Part shown: positions 1 to 6,520 of the stretch, piece after piece | Layout of the letters: each line of letters starts with the position of its first letter | How positions within the stretch are numbered: position 1 is the first letter of the stretch | Source: an uncultured Pelagibacteraceae bacterium | Lineage (GTDB): Bacteria > Pseudomonadota > Alphaproteobacteria > Pelagibacterales > Pelagibacteraceae | DNA: 7,046 bases | Direction: 5' to 3' | Assembly (NCBI GenBank): GCA_902572155.1 | Contig: CACGET010000039.1 | Coordinates: 1 to 7,046 of the forward strand | Position numbers and translations under genes: made by a program | The notes under the pieces: model-generated | What the model saw: the letters and a program-made list of their open reading frames with translations, nothing else | Databases searched by the model: none | What the model was told of the DNA's origin: nothing

Positions 1-750
1 AGTATTTATCCATTTAATTCAGAAATTAAAAATCACAAAAATAAATTTTTTGTTGTTGATTATAAAAATACTTTAAGATGTTATAATATAAATGATGGAT
101 CAGAGTGCTGGAACGTACAAACAGAAGAATCTTTTACAATTTCTGGTTCAAAATTTTCTTTAATTATCATAAATGATTTAGTTATTTTTAATAATTCTAT
201 TGGAGATATAACTGCAGTAGACATTGAGAGTGGATTAATTAGTTGGCAGTTGCCTACACAAAGTAGCAGTATTGTAAATAAAACATATAAATTTAAAATC
301 TCAAAGTTAGTCTCAGATGGAAAATCAATTTTTTTTTCAAACAACAAAAATGAATTTTATTCTATAGATTTAAATACAGGAATAATAAACTGGATGAATA
401 AAATTAATTCCAATTTAAGACCTATTGTAAATGGAAAATTAATTTTTACAGTTTCTAATAATGGATATTTATTTGTAATTCAAAAAAATAAAGGAAATAT
501 TATTAGAATTACCGATCTTTATAAAGATTATAAAAAAAAAAAAAGAGAGAATATTATTCCTATAGGTTTTGTTATTGGAAAAAATAATTTATATCTGACA
601 AACAATAATGGAAGAATGATAGTAATTGATTTAAAGTTTGGTAATATTATTCAAGAAATTAAGATTTCAGGTAAATTAGTTTCAGAACCACTAATTTTTA
701 ATGAGAGATTATTCTTAATTAAAAATGGATCTATTATTAAATACAATTAA
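1..750 (+). CDS. PQQ/BamB-like beta-propeller protein (5' partial)
   Basis: The frame is open from base 1 to the TAA at 748-750, so 249 C-terminal residues are visible and the true start lies off the left edge. The Met at base 250 is only an internal residue. The protein shows repeated propeller blades of the PQQ-repeat type, with short strands, a V/I-D-x-x-x/t-G-x-I turn and often a Trp: around residues 68-82 (GDITAVDIESGLISW), 118-131 (EFYSIDLNTGIINW), 156-168 and 203-217 (GRMIVIDLKFGNI). The last strand closes with GSIIKYN. BamB, a periplasmic lipoprotein of the outer-membrane BAM complex, has this architecture, but the signal peptide or lipobox that would support that role is not in the window. 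A run of 13 A (532-544) lies in frame and encodes a Lys-rich loop. The gene is followed after 2 bases by the cupin gene, suggesting one transcript. Propeller fold is well supported; the BamB assignment is tentative. Confidence 0.82.
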   Translation, partial: SIYPFNSEIKNHKNKFFVVDYKNTLRCYNINDGSECWNVQTEESFTISGSKFSLIIINDLVIFNNSIGDITAVDIESGLISWQLPTQSSSIVNKTYKFKISKLVSDGKSIFFSNNKNEFYSIDLNTGIINWMNKINSNLRPIVNGKLIFTVSNNGYLFVIQKNKGNIIRITDLYKDYKKKKRENIIPIGFVIGKNNLYLTNNNGRMIVIDLKFGNIIQEIKISGKLVSEPLIFNERLFLIKNGSIIKYN

Positions 751-752
751 AG

Positions 753-1181
753 ATGGTCCTAAAATTTTTAGAAAAAATTGGAAGGAAAAAAGTTGTTTTA
801 GATAGAGGGCCTTCACATCCTAATTTTTCTGAGGCTAAACCTTGGATGAATAGATATTATGTTCTTTTAAGATATAGACCAAAGTGGTTTCCATTTAATA
901 TTCTAATACATGAAATGCTGGCTGATGATCATGGAGAAGGTGTTCATAACCATACTTTTCCTTATATAACCATCATATTGAGAGGTGGATATTGGGAAAC
1001 ATTAAAAAATGGTAAATTTTGGAGACCTCCAGGATATATAGGATTTAGATCTGCAAATAACCTGCACAGAGTCGACCTCAAACCTGGAACAAAGCCTTTA
1101 ACATTGTTTATATCTGGACCTTTTGGGCTAAGAAAAGGACCTAGATCAGAATATGGAATCGATTTTAAAACAAAAAAATGA
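753..1181 (+). CDS. Small cupin-type protein of unknown function
   Basis: This is a complete 142-residue protein that resembles small single-domain cupins found as hypothetical proteins in many bacteria and phages. Visible landmarks are a Tyr-rich first strand (residues 33-40), then DDHGEGVHNHTF (58-69) with candidate metal ligands His60, His65 and His67. These are followed by ILRGGYWE (75-82), an R-x-P-G-Y turn (91-95), and LHRVDL (104-109), whose His105 would be the second-motif histidine. The spacing fits a metal-binding beta-barrel. The sequence gives no basis for naming a substrate. No signal peptide is seen, so it is probably cytoplasmic. The start ATG lies 2 bases after the upstream stop with no clear Shine-Dalgarno, and its TGA overlaps the next ATG, so translation of the three plus-strand genes is probably coupled. 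Fold call is fairly secure; function unknown. Confidence 0.8.
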   Translation: MVLKFLEKIGRKKVVLDRGPSHPNFSEAKPWMNRYYVLLRYRPKWFPFNILIHEMLADDHGEGVHNHTFPYITIILRGGYWETLKNGKFWRPPGYIGFRSANNLHRVDLKPGTKPLTLFISGPFGLRKGPRSEYGIDFKTKK

Positions 1182-2236
1182 ATTTAAATAAAAAATTTTT
1201 AAATTTTTGTCAAAAAAATAATTTTGAAATTAACAATAATCAATTAAAATTAATAGATGAACTTAATTTGTTCTATAATGTTAATTTTAAAAAATCTTTC
1301 TTAACAAAATTTTTTTCCAGAAATAAATCAAAACCTGGCTTTTATTTACATGGAGATATTGGTGTAGGTAAGACCATGATCTTAAATTTTTTTTATGAAA
1401 ATTTTAGATATACCAAACAAAGATTACATTTTAATGAATTTATGATCAATTTTCATGATTTTGTGCATAGAAATAAAAAAGATAATCAAAAAAATATTAT
1501 AGACAAGTTTGTTAGCAAAATTAAAAAAAAATATAAAATGATATATTTTGATGAATTTCAGGTAACCAATATTGTTGATGCAATGATTTTAGGTAATCTT
1601 TTTAAAAAAATTTTTGATGAGAATATAAAAGTTATATTTTCATCTAATATTAAAATTAATGATCTTTATAAAGATGGTTTGCAAAGAGATCAGTTTCTTC
1701 CATTTATTAAGATAATGAAGGATAAATGTTATCAAGAAAAAATTTATTTAGAAGAAGATTATAGAAAATCTCAAAAAAATAAAAATGAAAGATTTTTATA
1801 TCCTCTAAATCAATCAACAAATTTTAAAGTAAACAAGTACTTTAGAGAAATAACTAAAAATATTCTAATGAAGGAAAAGATTTTAACTATCAAAGGGAGA
1901 AAATTTAATATCAGAAAATATTTTGACGGTATTTCTAGATTTGATTTTAAAAATCTATGTGAAAAAAATATTGGAGCTGAAGATTATATTAAGATTGCTG
2001 AGGTTTGTAATTTTATTATTATTGAAAATATACCAAATTTTAATGATAATAATTCCAACCAACAACGAAGATTTATTACATTGATAGATATTTTATATGA
2101 AAAAAAAATTCCTATTATGGTAACATCAGAGTCAAGATTAGATTTGCTAAGTTCATCTAAAAATTTACAACAATTTTTTAAAAGAACAATTAGTAGACTT
2201 CATGAATTAACTTCAATAAAATTTAATTATCTGTAA
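1178..2236 (+). CDS. zapE: AFG1/ZapE-family P-loop ATPase
   Basis: This is a complete 352-residue member of the AFG1/LACE1/ZapE family. These ATPases are known in E. coli as Z-ring-associated ZapE and in mitochondria as AFG1, linked to protein quality control. Walker A is GDIGVGKT (residues 59-66) and Walker B is MIYFDEFQVT (121-130) with Asp125/Glu126. A sensor-1-like FSSNI (154-158) precedes the family signature LYKDGLQRDQFLPFI (163-177). Further downstream are DYR (194-196), FDFKNLC (255-261), GAEDYIKIA (266-274), RRFITLIDILYE (297-308), and a C-terminal Arg in TISRLHE (337-343). Length is close to E. coli ZapE (about 375). The ATG overlaps the preceding TGA (ATGA, 1178-1181). The gene is extremely AT-rich (7 G/C in bases 1201-1260). 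In many proteobacteria this gene sits near mdh; that neighbour is not visible here. Family is certain; a cell-division role in this organism is inference. Confidence 0.93.
   Translation: MNLNKKFLNFCQKNNFEINNNQLKLIDELNLFYNVNFKKSFLTKFFSRNKSKPGFYLHGDIGVGKTMILNFFYENFRYTKQRLHFNEFMINFHDFVHRNKKDNQKNIIDKFVSKIKKKYKMIYFDEFQVTNIVDAMILGNLFKKIFDENIKVIFSSNIKINDLYKDGLQRDQFLPFIKIMKDKCYQEKIYLEEDYRKSQKNKNERFLYPLNQSTNFKVNKYFREITKNILMKEKILTIKGRKFNIRKYFDGISRFDFKNLCEKNIGAEDYIKIAEVCNFIIIENIPNFNDNNSNQQRRFITLIDILYEKKIPIMVTSESRLDLLSSSKNLQQFFKRTISRLHELTSIKFNYL
2227..2236. other. Convergent overlap of two gene ends
   Basis: The plus-strand ATPase gene stops with TAA at 2234-2236, and the minus-strand 152-residue gene stops with TAA at 2229-2227 (read on the minus strand). 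The two coding regions therefore share 10 bases tail to tail. No space is left for an intergenic intrinsic terminator, and I see no GC-rich hairpin followed by a T tract on either strand within about 60 bases. Transcripts from the two strings must end inside the opposite gene or by another mechanism. Confidence 0.9.
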
Positions 2237-2685
2237 GGATCGTACGCCCATTGTAATATAGCTTGTCTTTGTCTTTTTCTACATCCTAGGTCACCTTTTT
2301 CACAATTTTTCTCTATTGCTAACACATGTCTTCTAAAATTTTTCCATCTTTTAATTTGTATTTCATCTATATGCGGAATTCTTCTTCCATTAGAAAATCT
2401 ACAGTACCATTGAAACCATCCCAAAGGATCTTCTCTAAAAATCCAACCCTTTTCTATCCAGTGCTGTCTTGATAAACCTGAGACAACTTTAAATCTGTTT
2501 AGATTTACATCGAAAGATTTGCTTAACTTAGCATTTTTAAACCATGATTTTGGGTACTCATCTATTTTTAATCCAAAGTATGAGCCACCAAATACGCCTA
2601 ATTCTAACATTCTTTTAGGAGTTAGTTCGGGTTTAAAGATTTTATATAATTCAGAATTATTTTTTTTTTTTAAATTAGTTTTCAT
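2227..2685 (-). CDS. Conserved Trp-rich protein of unknown function
   Basis: This is a complete 152-residue basic protein with seven Trp. I recognise its pattern, from memory, as a conserved hypothetical family seen in varied bacteria and some eukaryotes, but no function is known to me. Conserved-looking blocks in order are MLELGVFGGSYF (residues 26-37), a P-x-x-W-F (45-49), KGWIFREDPLGWFQWYCRF (79-97), GRRIPHID (100-107) leading to IKRWKNFRRH (111-120), KNC then GDLGCRKRQRQ (126-141), and the C-terminal QAILQWAYDP (141-150). Cys95, Cys128 and Cys135 are present, but the spacing is not a standard zinc finger. There is no signal peptide or membrane segment. The start has 12 consecutive A on the coding strand within codons 5-9. 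It follows the PLP-enzyme gene after 14 bases, so it is likely the last gene of the glx/glnT operon. Whether it takes part in that pathway is unknown. Confidence 0.82.
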   Translation of the reverse strand: MKTNLKKKNNSELYKIFKPELTPKRMLELGVFGGSYFGLKIDEYPKSWFKNAKLSKSFDVNLNRFKVVSGLSRQHWIEKGWIFREDPLGWFQWYCRFSNGRRIPHIDEIQIKRWKNFRRHVLAIEKNCEKGDLGCRKRQRQAILQWAYDPYR

Positions 2686-2699
2686 TAAATATTTTTGTT

Positions 2700-3827
2700 C
2701 TACTGACTTATTAGTTTTTGATACATTGCTTTATCAGTGTCTCCTTCACATCCAAAAACTAGTACATTAGAATTTATATTTAATCCTAATTTATCCTTAA
2801 TATTTTGATCTTCACAGCTTGTAATTAAACTAATAACTCCTGGTGCTGAATTTTCTCCAGCTATAATTTTTTCATCGCTGAAACTAGAATTTCCGAGTAA
2901 CTTCATTGTATTTGGAACATCATCATCAGGAAGACTAATACAATATTTTGTAGAGTATTTTAATATTTCCCATGGAACCAATGATACTTCACCGCATGAC
3001 ATTCCACCCATAAGACTCTCTCTTTTAATATCAATCTTTTCTACTTTTCCTGTTTTAATACTTTCCATAACACAAGCAGCACTATCAGGTTCCACCACAA
3101 TAGTAATTGGAGTGTTATCTAAATATCTAGCTATACCAGCAACCATTGCACCTGCCATTCCTCCAACTCCAGCTTGTAATATAATATGAGTAATTTTTTC
3201 ATTTTTAATTTGATTAGATATTTCTCTCATCATTACTGAATATCCAGCCATAGTATATTTTGGCACTAACATATAATCTTTCCACGCAACATCCTGAACT
3301 ATTTGCCAATTATTTTCTGTTGATTGTTTAATACACTCAATTAAAGATTTTTCATAATTTCCCTTTACTATTATTACGTCAGCCCCTAGGTCAGACATAG
3401 CTTTCCCTCTTTCTTTACTAACAAATTCACTAATAAAAATTTTACATTTTAAACCTAATCTTCTTGCACCCCAAGCAACCGACCTTCCATGGTTACCTGC
3501 AGTAGCAGTTGAAACAACCATGTCTTTGTTTCCTTTTGTAATTTTTTCTACAGCGTATGCACCACCTAATGCTTTAAATGATTTAAGATTAAATCTCTTA
3601 TTTTCATCTTTGTAATAAATCTTATTTAGATTTAATTCTTTAGATAATTTGTTTAATTCTAATAAAGGAGTAGGGGTATACCCCTTCCATTTTGAAATAG
3701 TTGAGTATGCATCATCGATTTCATCTTTGGATAAAGAACTTAATATTTTATTTTTATCAAAAGAAAAATTTTTATTTTCAATAAATTCAGAATATTTCCA
3801 TTGATGACCATTTGATAAAATTGTCAT
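2700..3827 (-). CDS. PLP fold-type II lyase, diaminopropionate ammonia-lyase-like
   Basis: This is a complete 375-residue enzyme similar along its length to E. coli DAPAL (YgeX, 398 residues), which converts 2,3-diaminopropionate to pyruvate and two ammonia. Landmarks: GYTPTPLLEL (49-58); KDENKRFNLKSFKALGGAYA (73-92) with PLP-lysine Lys85; GNHGRSVAW (111-119) binding PLP phosphate/substrate; IVQDVAW (176-182); the glycine loop QAGVGGMAG (218-226); EPDSAAC (246-252); GGMSCGE (274-280); and EGDTD (361-365). Cys252 and Cys278 align with the E. coli Cys265/Cys291 disulfide pair. One key difference is Ala110, where E. coli DAPAL has the second catalytic base Asp120 (TTDGNHG there, TATAGNHG here). 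Threonine dehydratases also lack Asp there. The substrate is thus uncertain: an amino acid with a beta amino, hydroxyl or similar leaving group is likely. Its ATG lies 3 bases after the glnT stop, implying co-transcription and coupled translation. Family is secure; DAP activity is doubtful. Confidence 0.87.
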   Translation of the reverse strand: MTILSNGHQWKYSEFIENKNFSFDKNKILSSLSKDEIDDAYSTISKWKGYTPTPLLELNKLSKELNLNKIYYKDENKRFNLKSFKALGGAYAVEKITKGNKDMVVSTATAGNHGRSVAWGARRLGLKCKIFISEFVSKERGKAMSDLGADVIIVKGNYEKSLIECIKQSTENNWQIVQDVAWKDYMLVPKYTMAGYSVMMREISNQIKNEKITHIILQAGVGGMAGAMVAGIARYLDNTPITIVVEPDSAACVMESIKTGKVEKIDIKRESLMGGMSCGEVSLVPWEILKYSTKYCISLPDDDVPNTMKLLGNSSFSDEKIIAGENSAPGVISLITSCEDQNIKDKLGLNINSNVLVFGCEGDTDKAMYQKLISQ

Positions 3828-3830
3828 GAA

Positions 3831-5156
3831 TTAACAATCTAAAGTATTATCTTTTTCCCATTTTGTGACTGGCTTTTTTTTATTAAATGATGATTTATTT
3901 TTAAAATCTTTAATTTCAGAGTTTTTTAATTTTATATAACTGTTAATAACATCTTTTCCAAAAGCTTCAGATAAAGATTTACTTTTTTGAAGCATTTTAA
4001 TTGCTTGTGAAATATCGTTAGGTAGTTTTTTTAAATTTGAATATTTTTTATAATCTTTATACATGTTGCAGTGGAGTGGTTTCCCAGGATTTAATTCCTT
4101 ATTAATTCCCTCAAGACCGGCAGCTATAATTCCTGCTTGAAGTAAATATGGATTTGCAGAACCATCCATTAATCTCAGTTCAAATCTTCCTTGATCAGGA
4201 ATTCTGATCATGTGAGTTCGGTTATTGCCTGTGTATGAAATGCTACTTGGAGACCAAGTTGCCCCTGATTTTGTAGGAGGAGCATTAATTCTTCTGTAGC
4301 TGTTGATTGTTGGATTAAAAAACGCTGATAAAGCTTGAGTATTGTTCATAATTCCACCTAAGAAATTGTAAGCTAATTTACTTAATCCAAGTGAATCTTT
4401 TTTATCTAAAAACTTGTTGTTTTTCCCCCTCCAAACAGAAACATGAGCATGACAACCATTTCCAGTTAAGTTGTGAAAGGGTTTTGGCATAAAAGTTGCT
4501 CTCAAACCATGTTTTTCAGCAAGACTTTTAACCATGTATTTAAAGAATACGTGTCTATCTGCAGTAACTAATGAGTCTGTATAATCCCAATTCATTTCAA
4601 ATTGCCCGTTAGCATCCTCATGATCATTTTGATAAGGTTTCCAACCCATAGCAATCATACAATCACAAATTTCTTTAATAAGCTCATATCTTCTCATTAA
4701 AGCTGATTGATCATAACAAGGTTTGGATTGTATGTCTTTTTTATCAGCTATTGAAGAACCATCCTCTGAGATTAAAAAGTACTCACACTCAACACCTGAC
4801 TTAACTTGTAATTTCTTTTGAGACATTTTTCTTATTTGCTCTTTTAACATTACTCTTGGTGAAGCCTTAACAGGTTTTCCATCCATATATAAATCTGAAG
4901 CTAGCCAACCAATTTCCTTATTCCAAGGAAGTTGGATTAAACTATTAGGATCTGGTACTCCAAACATATCACTATCAGCTGGTGTCATATCTAACCATGT
5001 AGCAAACCCTGCAAAACCAGCTCCATTTTTTTGCATTTCAGAAATAGCTTGAGTAGGGACTAGTTTAGATCTTAATACTCCAAATAGATCTACAAAACTA
5101 ATTAGAAAATATTTTATTTTTTTTGATTTTGCGATTTGAGATAAATTTTTTGGCAT
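3831..5156 (-). CDS. glnT: Type III glutamine synthetase / gamma-glutamylmethylamide synthetase family
   Basis: This is a complete 441-residue GS-fold enzyme that joins an amine to the gamma-carboxyl of glutamate using ATP. It fits the GlnT branch (about 435-445 residues), which also contains GmaS, the methylamine-specific ligase. The N-terminal beta-Grasp covers roughly residues 15-100. Catalytic landmarks are VECEYFL (122-128; Glu123/Glu125), DHEDANGQFEMNW (178-190; Glu180/Glu187 metal ligands), GNGCHAHVS (232-240), NPTINSYRR (281-289), and GRFELRLMDGSANPYL (323-338; Glu326, Arg328). The NLYxLP-type adenylylation site of classical GSI is not seen; the nearest stretch is NMYKDYKKYSNL (364-375). 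The upstream 30-base gap has only a weak AAGA before the ATG. Adjacency to glxD and glxC matches rhizobial glnT loci and the methylotroph mgs-gmaS set, so the amine may be methylamine or ammonia; sequence alone does not decide. GS family certain, substrate unknown. Confidence 0.95.
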   Translation of the reverse strand: MPKNLSQIAKSKKIKYFLISFVDLFGVLRSKLVPTQAISEMQKNGAGFAGFATWLDMTPADSDMFGVPDPNSLIQLPWNKEIGWLASDLYMDGKPVKASPRVMLKEQIRKMSQKKLQVKSGVECEYFLISEDGSSIADKKDIQSKPCYDQSALMRRYELIKEICDCMIAMGWKPYQNDHEDANGQFEMNWDYTDSLVTADRHVFFKYMVKSLAEKHGLRATFMPKPFHNLTGNGCHAHVSVWRGKNNKFLDKKDSLGLSKLAYNFLGGIMNNTQALSAFFNPTINSYRRINAPPTKSGATWSPSSISYTGNNRTHMIRIPDQGRFELRLMDGSANPYLLQAGIIAAGLEGINKELNPGKPLHCNMYKDYKKYSNLKKLPNDISQAIKMLQKSKSLSEAFGKDVINSYIKLKNSEIKDFKNKSSFNKKKPVTKWEKDNTLDC

Positions 5157-5186
5157 AATTAATCTTACGAATATAAAAGATTAGTA

Positions 5187-6518
5187 TCAATCATTTTTTT
5201 TATTTACACCTGGTATCCAGCTACTACCTGCTAAGGGTACTCTAGCCATAGCAGCAGCTTCTACAGTTAAAGCGCATAAATCTTCAGGTTCTAGATTATG
5301 TAAGCTATTTTTTCCACATGCTCTAGCTAGTGTTTGAGCTTCAAGAGTCATTACTTTTAAATAATTTGTCAGTTTCTTTCCAGCTTTAATAGGGTTTAAT
5401 CTTTTCATTAACTTAGGATTTTGAGTTGAAATTCCAGCAGGATCATTTCCTTCATGCCAATCATCATAAGCTCCAGCGGTTGTACCAAGTTTATTATAAT
5501 CCTTTTCCCATTTTGGATCGTTATCACCAATAGCTACCATAGCTGCACTTCCAATAGAAACAGCATCAGCACCAAGTGCTAAAGCTTTAGCGACATCTGC
5601 ACCATTTCTGATACCACCTGATATTACCAATTGCACTTCACGATGAGCATTTAAATCTTGTAAAGCATCTACAGCAGGCCGAATACACGCTAGAGTAGGT
5701 TGACCAACATTTTCAATAAAAACTTCTTGTGTTGCAGCAGTACCTCCCTGCATACCATCAAGAACAACAACATCAGCACCAGCTTTTACAGCTAAAGCTG
5801 TATCATAATAAGGTCTAGCACCTGCAATTTTAATAAATATTGGGACTTTCCATTTTGTTATTTCACGTAATTCTAAAATTTTTATTTTTAAATCATCTGG
5901 ACCAGTCCAATCTGGATGTCTACATGCAGATCTCTGATCTACACCTTTTGGTAGTGTTCTCATCTTGGCAACTCTGTCATTTATCTTCTGACCCAATAAC
6001 ATTCCACCACCACCAGGTTTTGCACCTTGACCTATGACCACTTCAATAGCATCGGCTTTTCTTAAATCGTTTGGATTCATACCATATCTTGATGGTAATA
6101 ATTGATAAACAAGATGTTTGGATTGACCTCTTTCCTCTGGTGTCATTCCACCATCACCTGTTGTAGTAGATGTACCTGCTGCACTAGCTCCTCTACCTAA
6201 AGCTTCTTTAGCTGCACCAGATAATGCCCCAAAACTCATTCCAGCAATAGTAATTGGTATATCTAATTCTAAGGGTTTTTTTGCATATTTTGTTCCAAGA
6301 GTAACATTAGTTGTACATTTTTCTCGATAACCTTCCAAAGGATATCTTGACATTGATGCCCCCAAAAATAATAAATCGTCAAAATGTGGAAGTTTTCTTT
6401 TTGAACCTCCACCTCTAATATCATAGATCCCTGTTTCAGCCGCTCTTCTGATTTCAGAATTAGTATATTCATCAAAAGTCCAAGATTGGCGAGGATGAGT
6501 TTTATTTTTTTTTTTCAT
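5187..6518 (-). CDS. glxD: FMN-binding glutamate-synthase-like subunit GlxD/MgsC
   Basis: This is a complete 443-residue protein equivalent to the FMN/synthase barrel of glutamate synthase. In the N-methylglutamate synthase system the corresponding subunit (MgsC) transfers amine nitrogen to a 2-oxoglutarate-derived carbon skeleton. FMN and barrel landmarks are AGMSFGALS (92-100), TGDGGMTPEER (120-130), IGQGAKPGGGG (162-172), IFIKIAGA (227-234) with Lys230, VVLDGMQGGTAA (251-262), ISGGIRNGADVAKAL (299-313) and GADAVSIGSA (316-325). The loop where glutamate synthases carry the CX5CX4C ligands of the 3Fe-4S cluster reads GAYDDWHEGNDPAGISTQ (349-366), with no cysteine. The N-terminus (residues 1-90) is a family-specific extension. 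The start ATG is 2 bases after the glxC stop and is followed by an 11-A run on the coding strand. It is the most GC-rich gene here (27 of 60 in bases 5221-5280). Family assignment is firm; reaction specificity is inferred from neighbours. Confidence 0.94.
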   Translation of the reverse strand: MKKKNKTHPRQSWTFDEYTNSEIRRAAETGIYDIRGGGSKRKLPHFDDLLFLGASMSRYPLEGYREKCTTNVTLGTKYAKKPLELDIPITIAGMSFGALSGAAKEALGRGASAAGTSTTTGDGGMTPEERGQSKHLVYQLLPSRYGMNPNDLRKADAIEVVIGQGAKPGGGGMLLGQKINDRVAKMRTLPKGVDQRSACRHPDWTGPDDLKIKILELREITKWKVPIFIKIAGARPYYDTALAVKAGADVVVLDGMQGGTAATQEVFIENVGQPTLACIRPAVDALQDLNAHREVQLVISGGIRNGADVAKALALGADAVSIGSAAMVAIGDNDPKWEKDYNKLGTTAGAYDDWHEGNDPAGISTQNPKLMKRLNPIKAGKKLTNYLKVMTLEAQTLARACGKNSLHNLEPEDLCALTVEAAAMARVPLAGSSWIPGVNKKND

Positions 6519-6520
6519 AT

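Noticed and set aside
81..347. 88-residue open frame on the minus strand
   Set aside because: It lies antisense within the propeller gene, has no family features, and the plus frame shows clear repeat structure across the same bases.
514..1675. Identical near-palindromic 15-mer GATCTTTATAAAGAT at 514-528 and 1661-1675, considered as an operator or repeat
   Set aside because: Both copies are in coding frame encoding Asp-Leu-Tyr-Lys-Asp, and the second is part of the AFG1/ZapE family signature; coincidence in AT-rich codons is the simplest explanation.
2241..2246. CGTACG palindrome at the convergent gene ends, considered as a terminator stem
   Set aside because: Only six bases with no loop and no following T tract, so it cannot form an intrinsic terminator.
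2519..2770. 83-residue open frame on the plus strand
   Set aside because: It is antisense to two well-supported minus-strand genes and reads across their junction; hydrophobic, Phe-rich content is typical of a shadow frame.
5157..5186. 30-base gap between glxD and glnT with TATATT on the coding strand, considered as an internal promoter
   Set aside because: In such AT-rich DNA a -10-like hexamer is expected by chance, and there is no convincing -35 partner.
5840..6037. 65-residue open frame on the plus strand
   Set aside because: It is fully antisense within the conserved FMN-barrel part of glxD.
6269..6475. 68-residue open frame on the minus strand in a different frame of glxD
   Set aside because: The glxD frame carries all conserved motifs here; this is a shadow, not a frameshift remnant.
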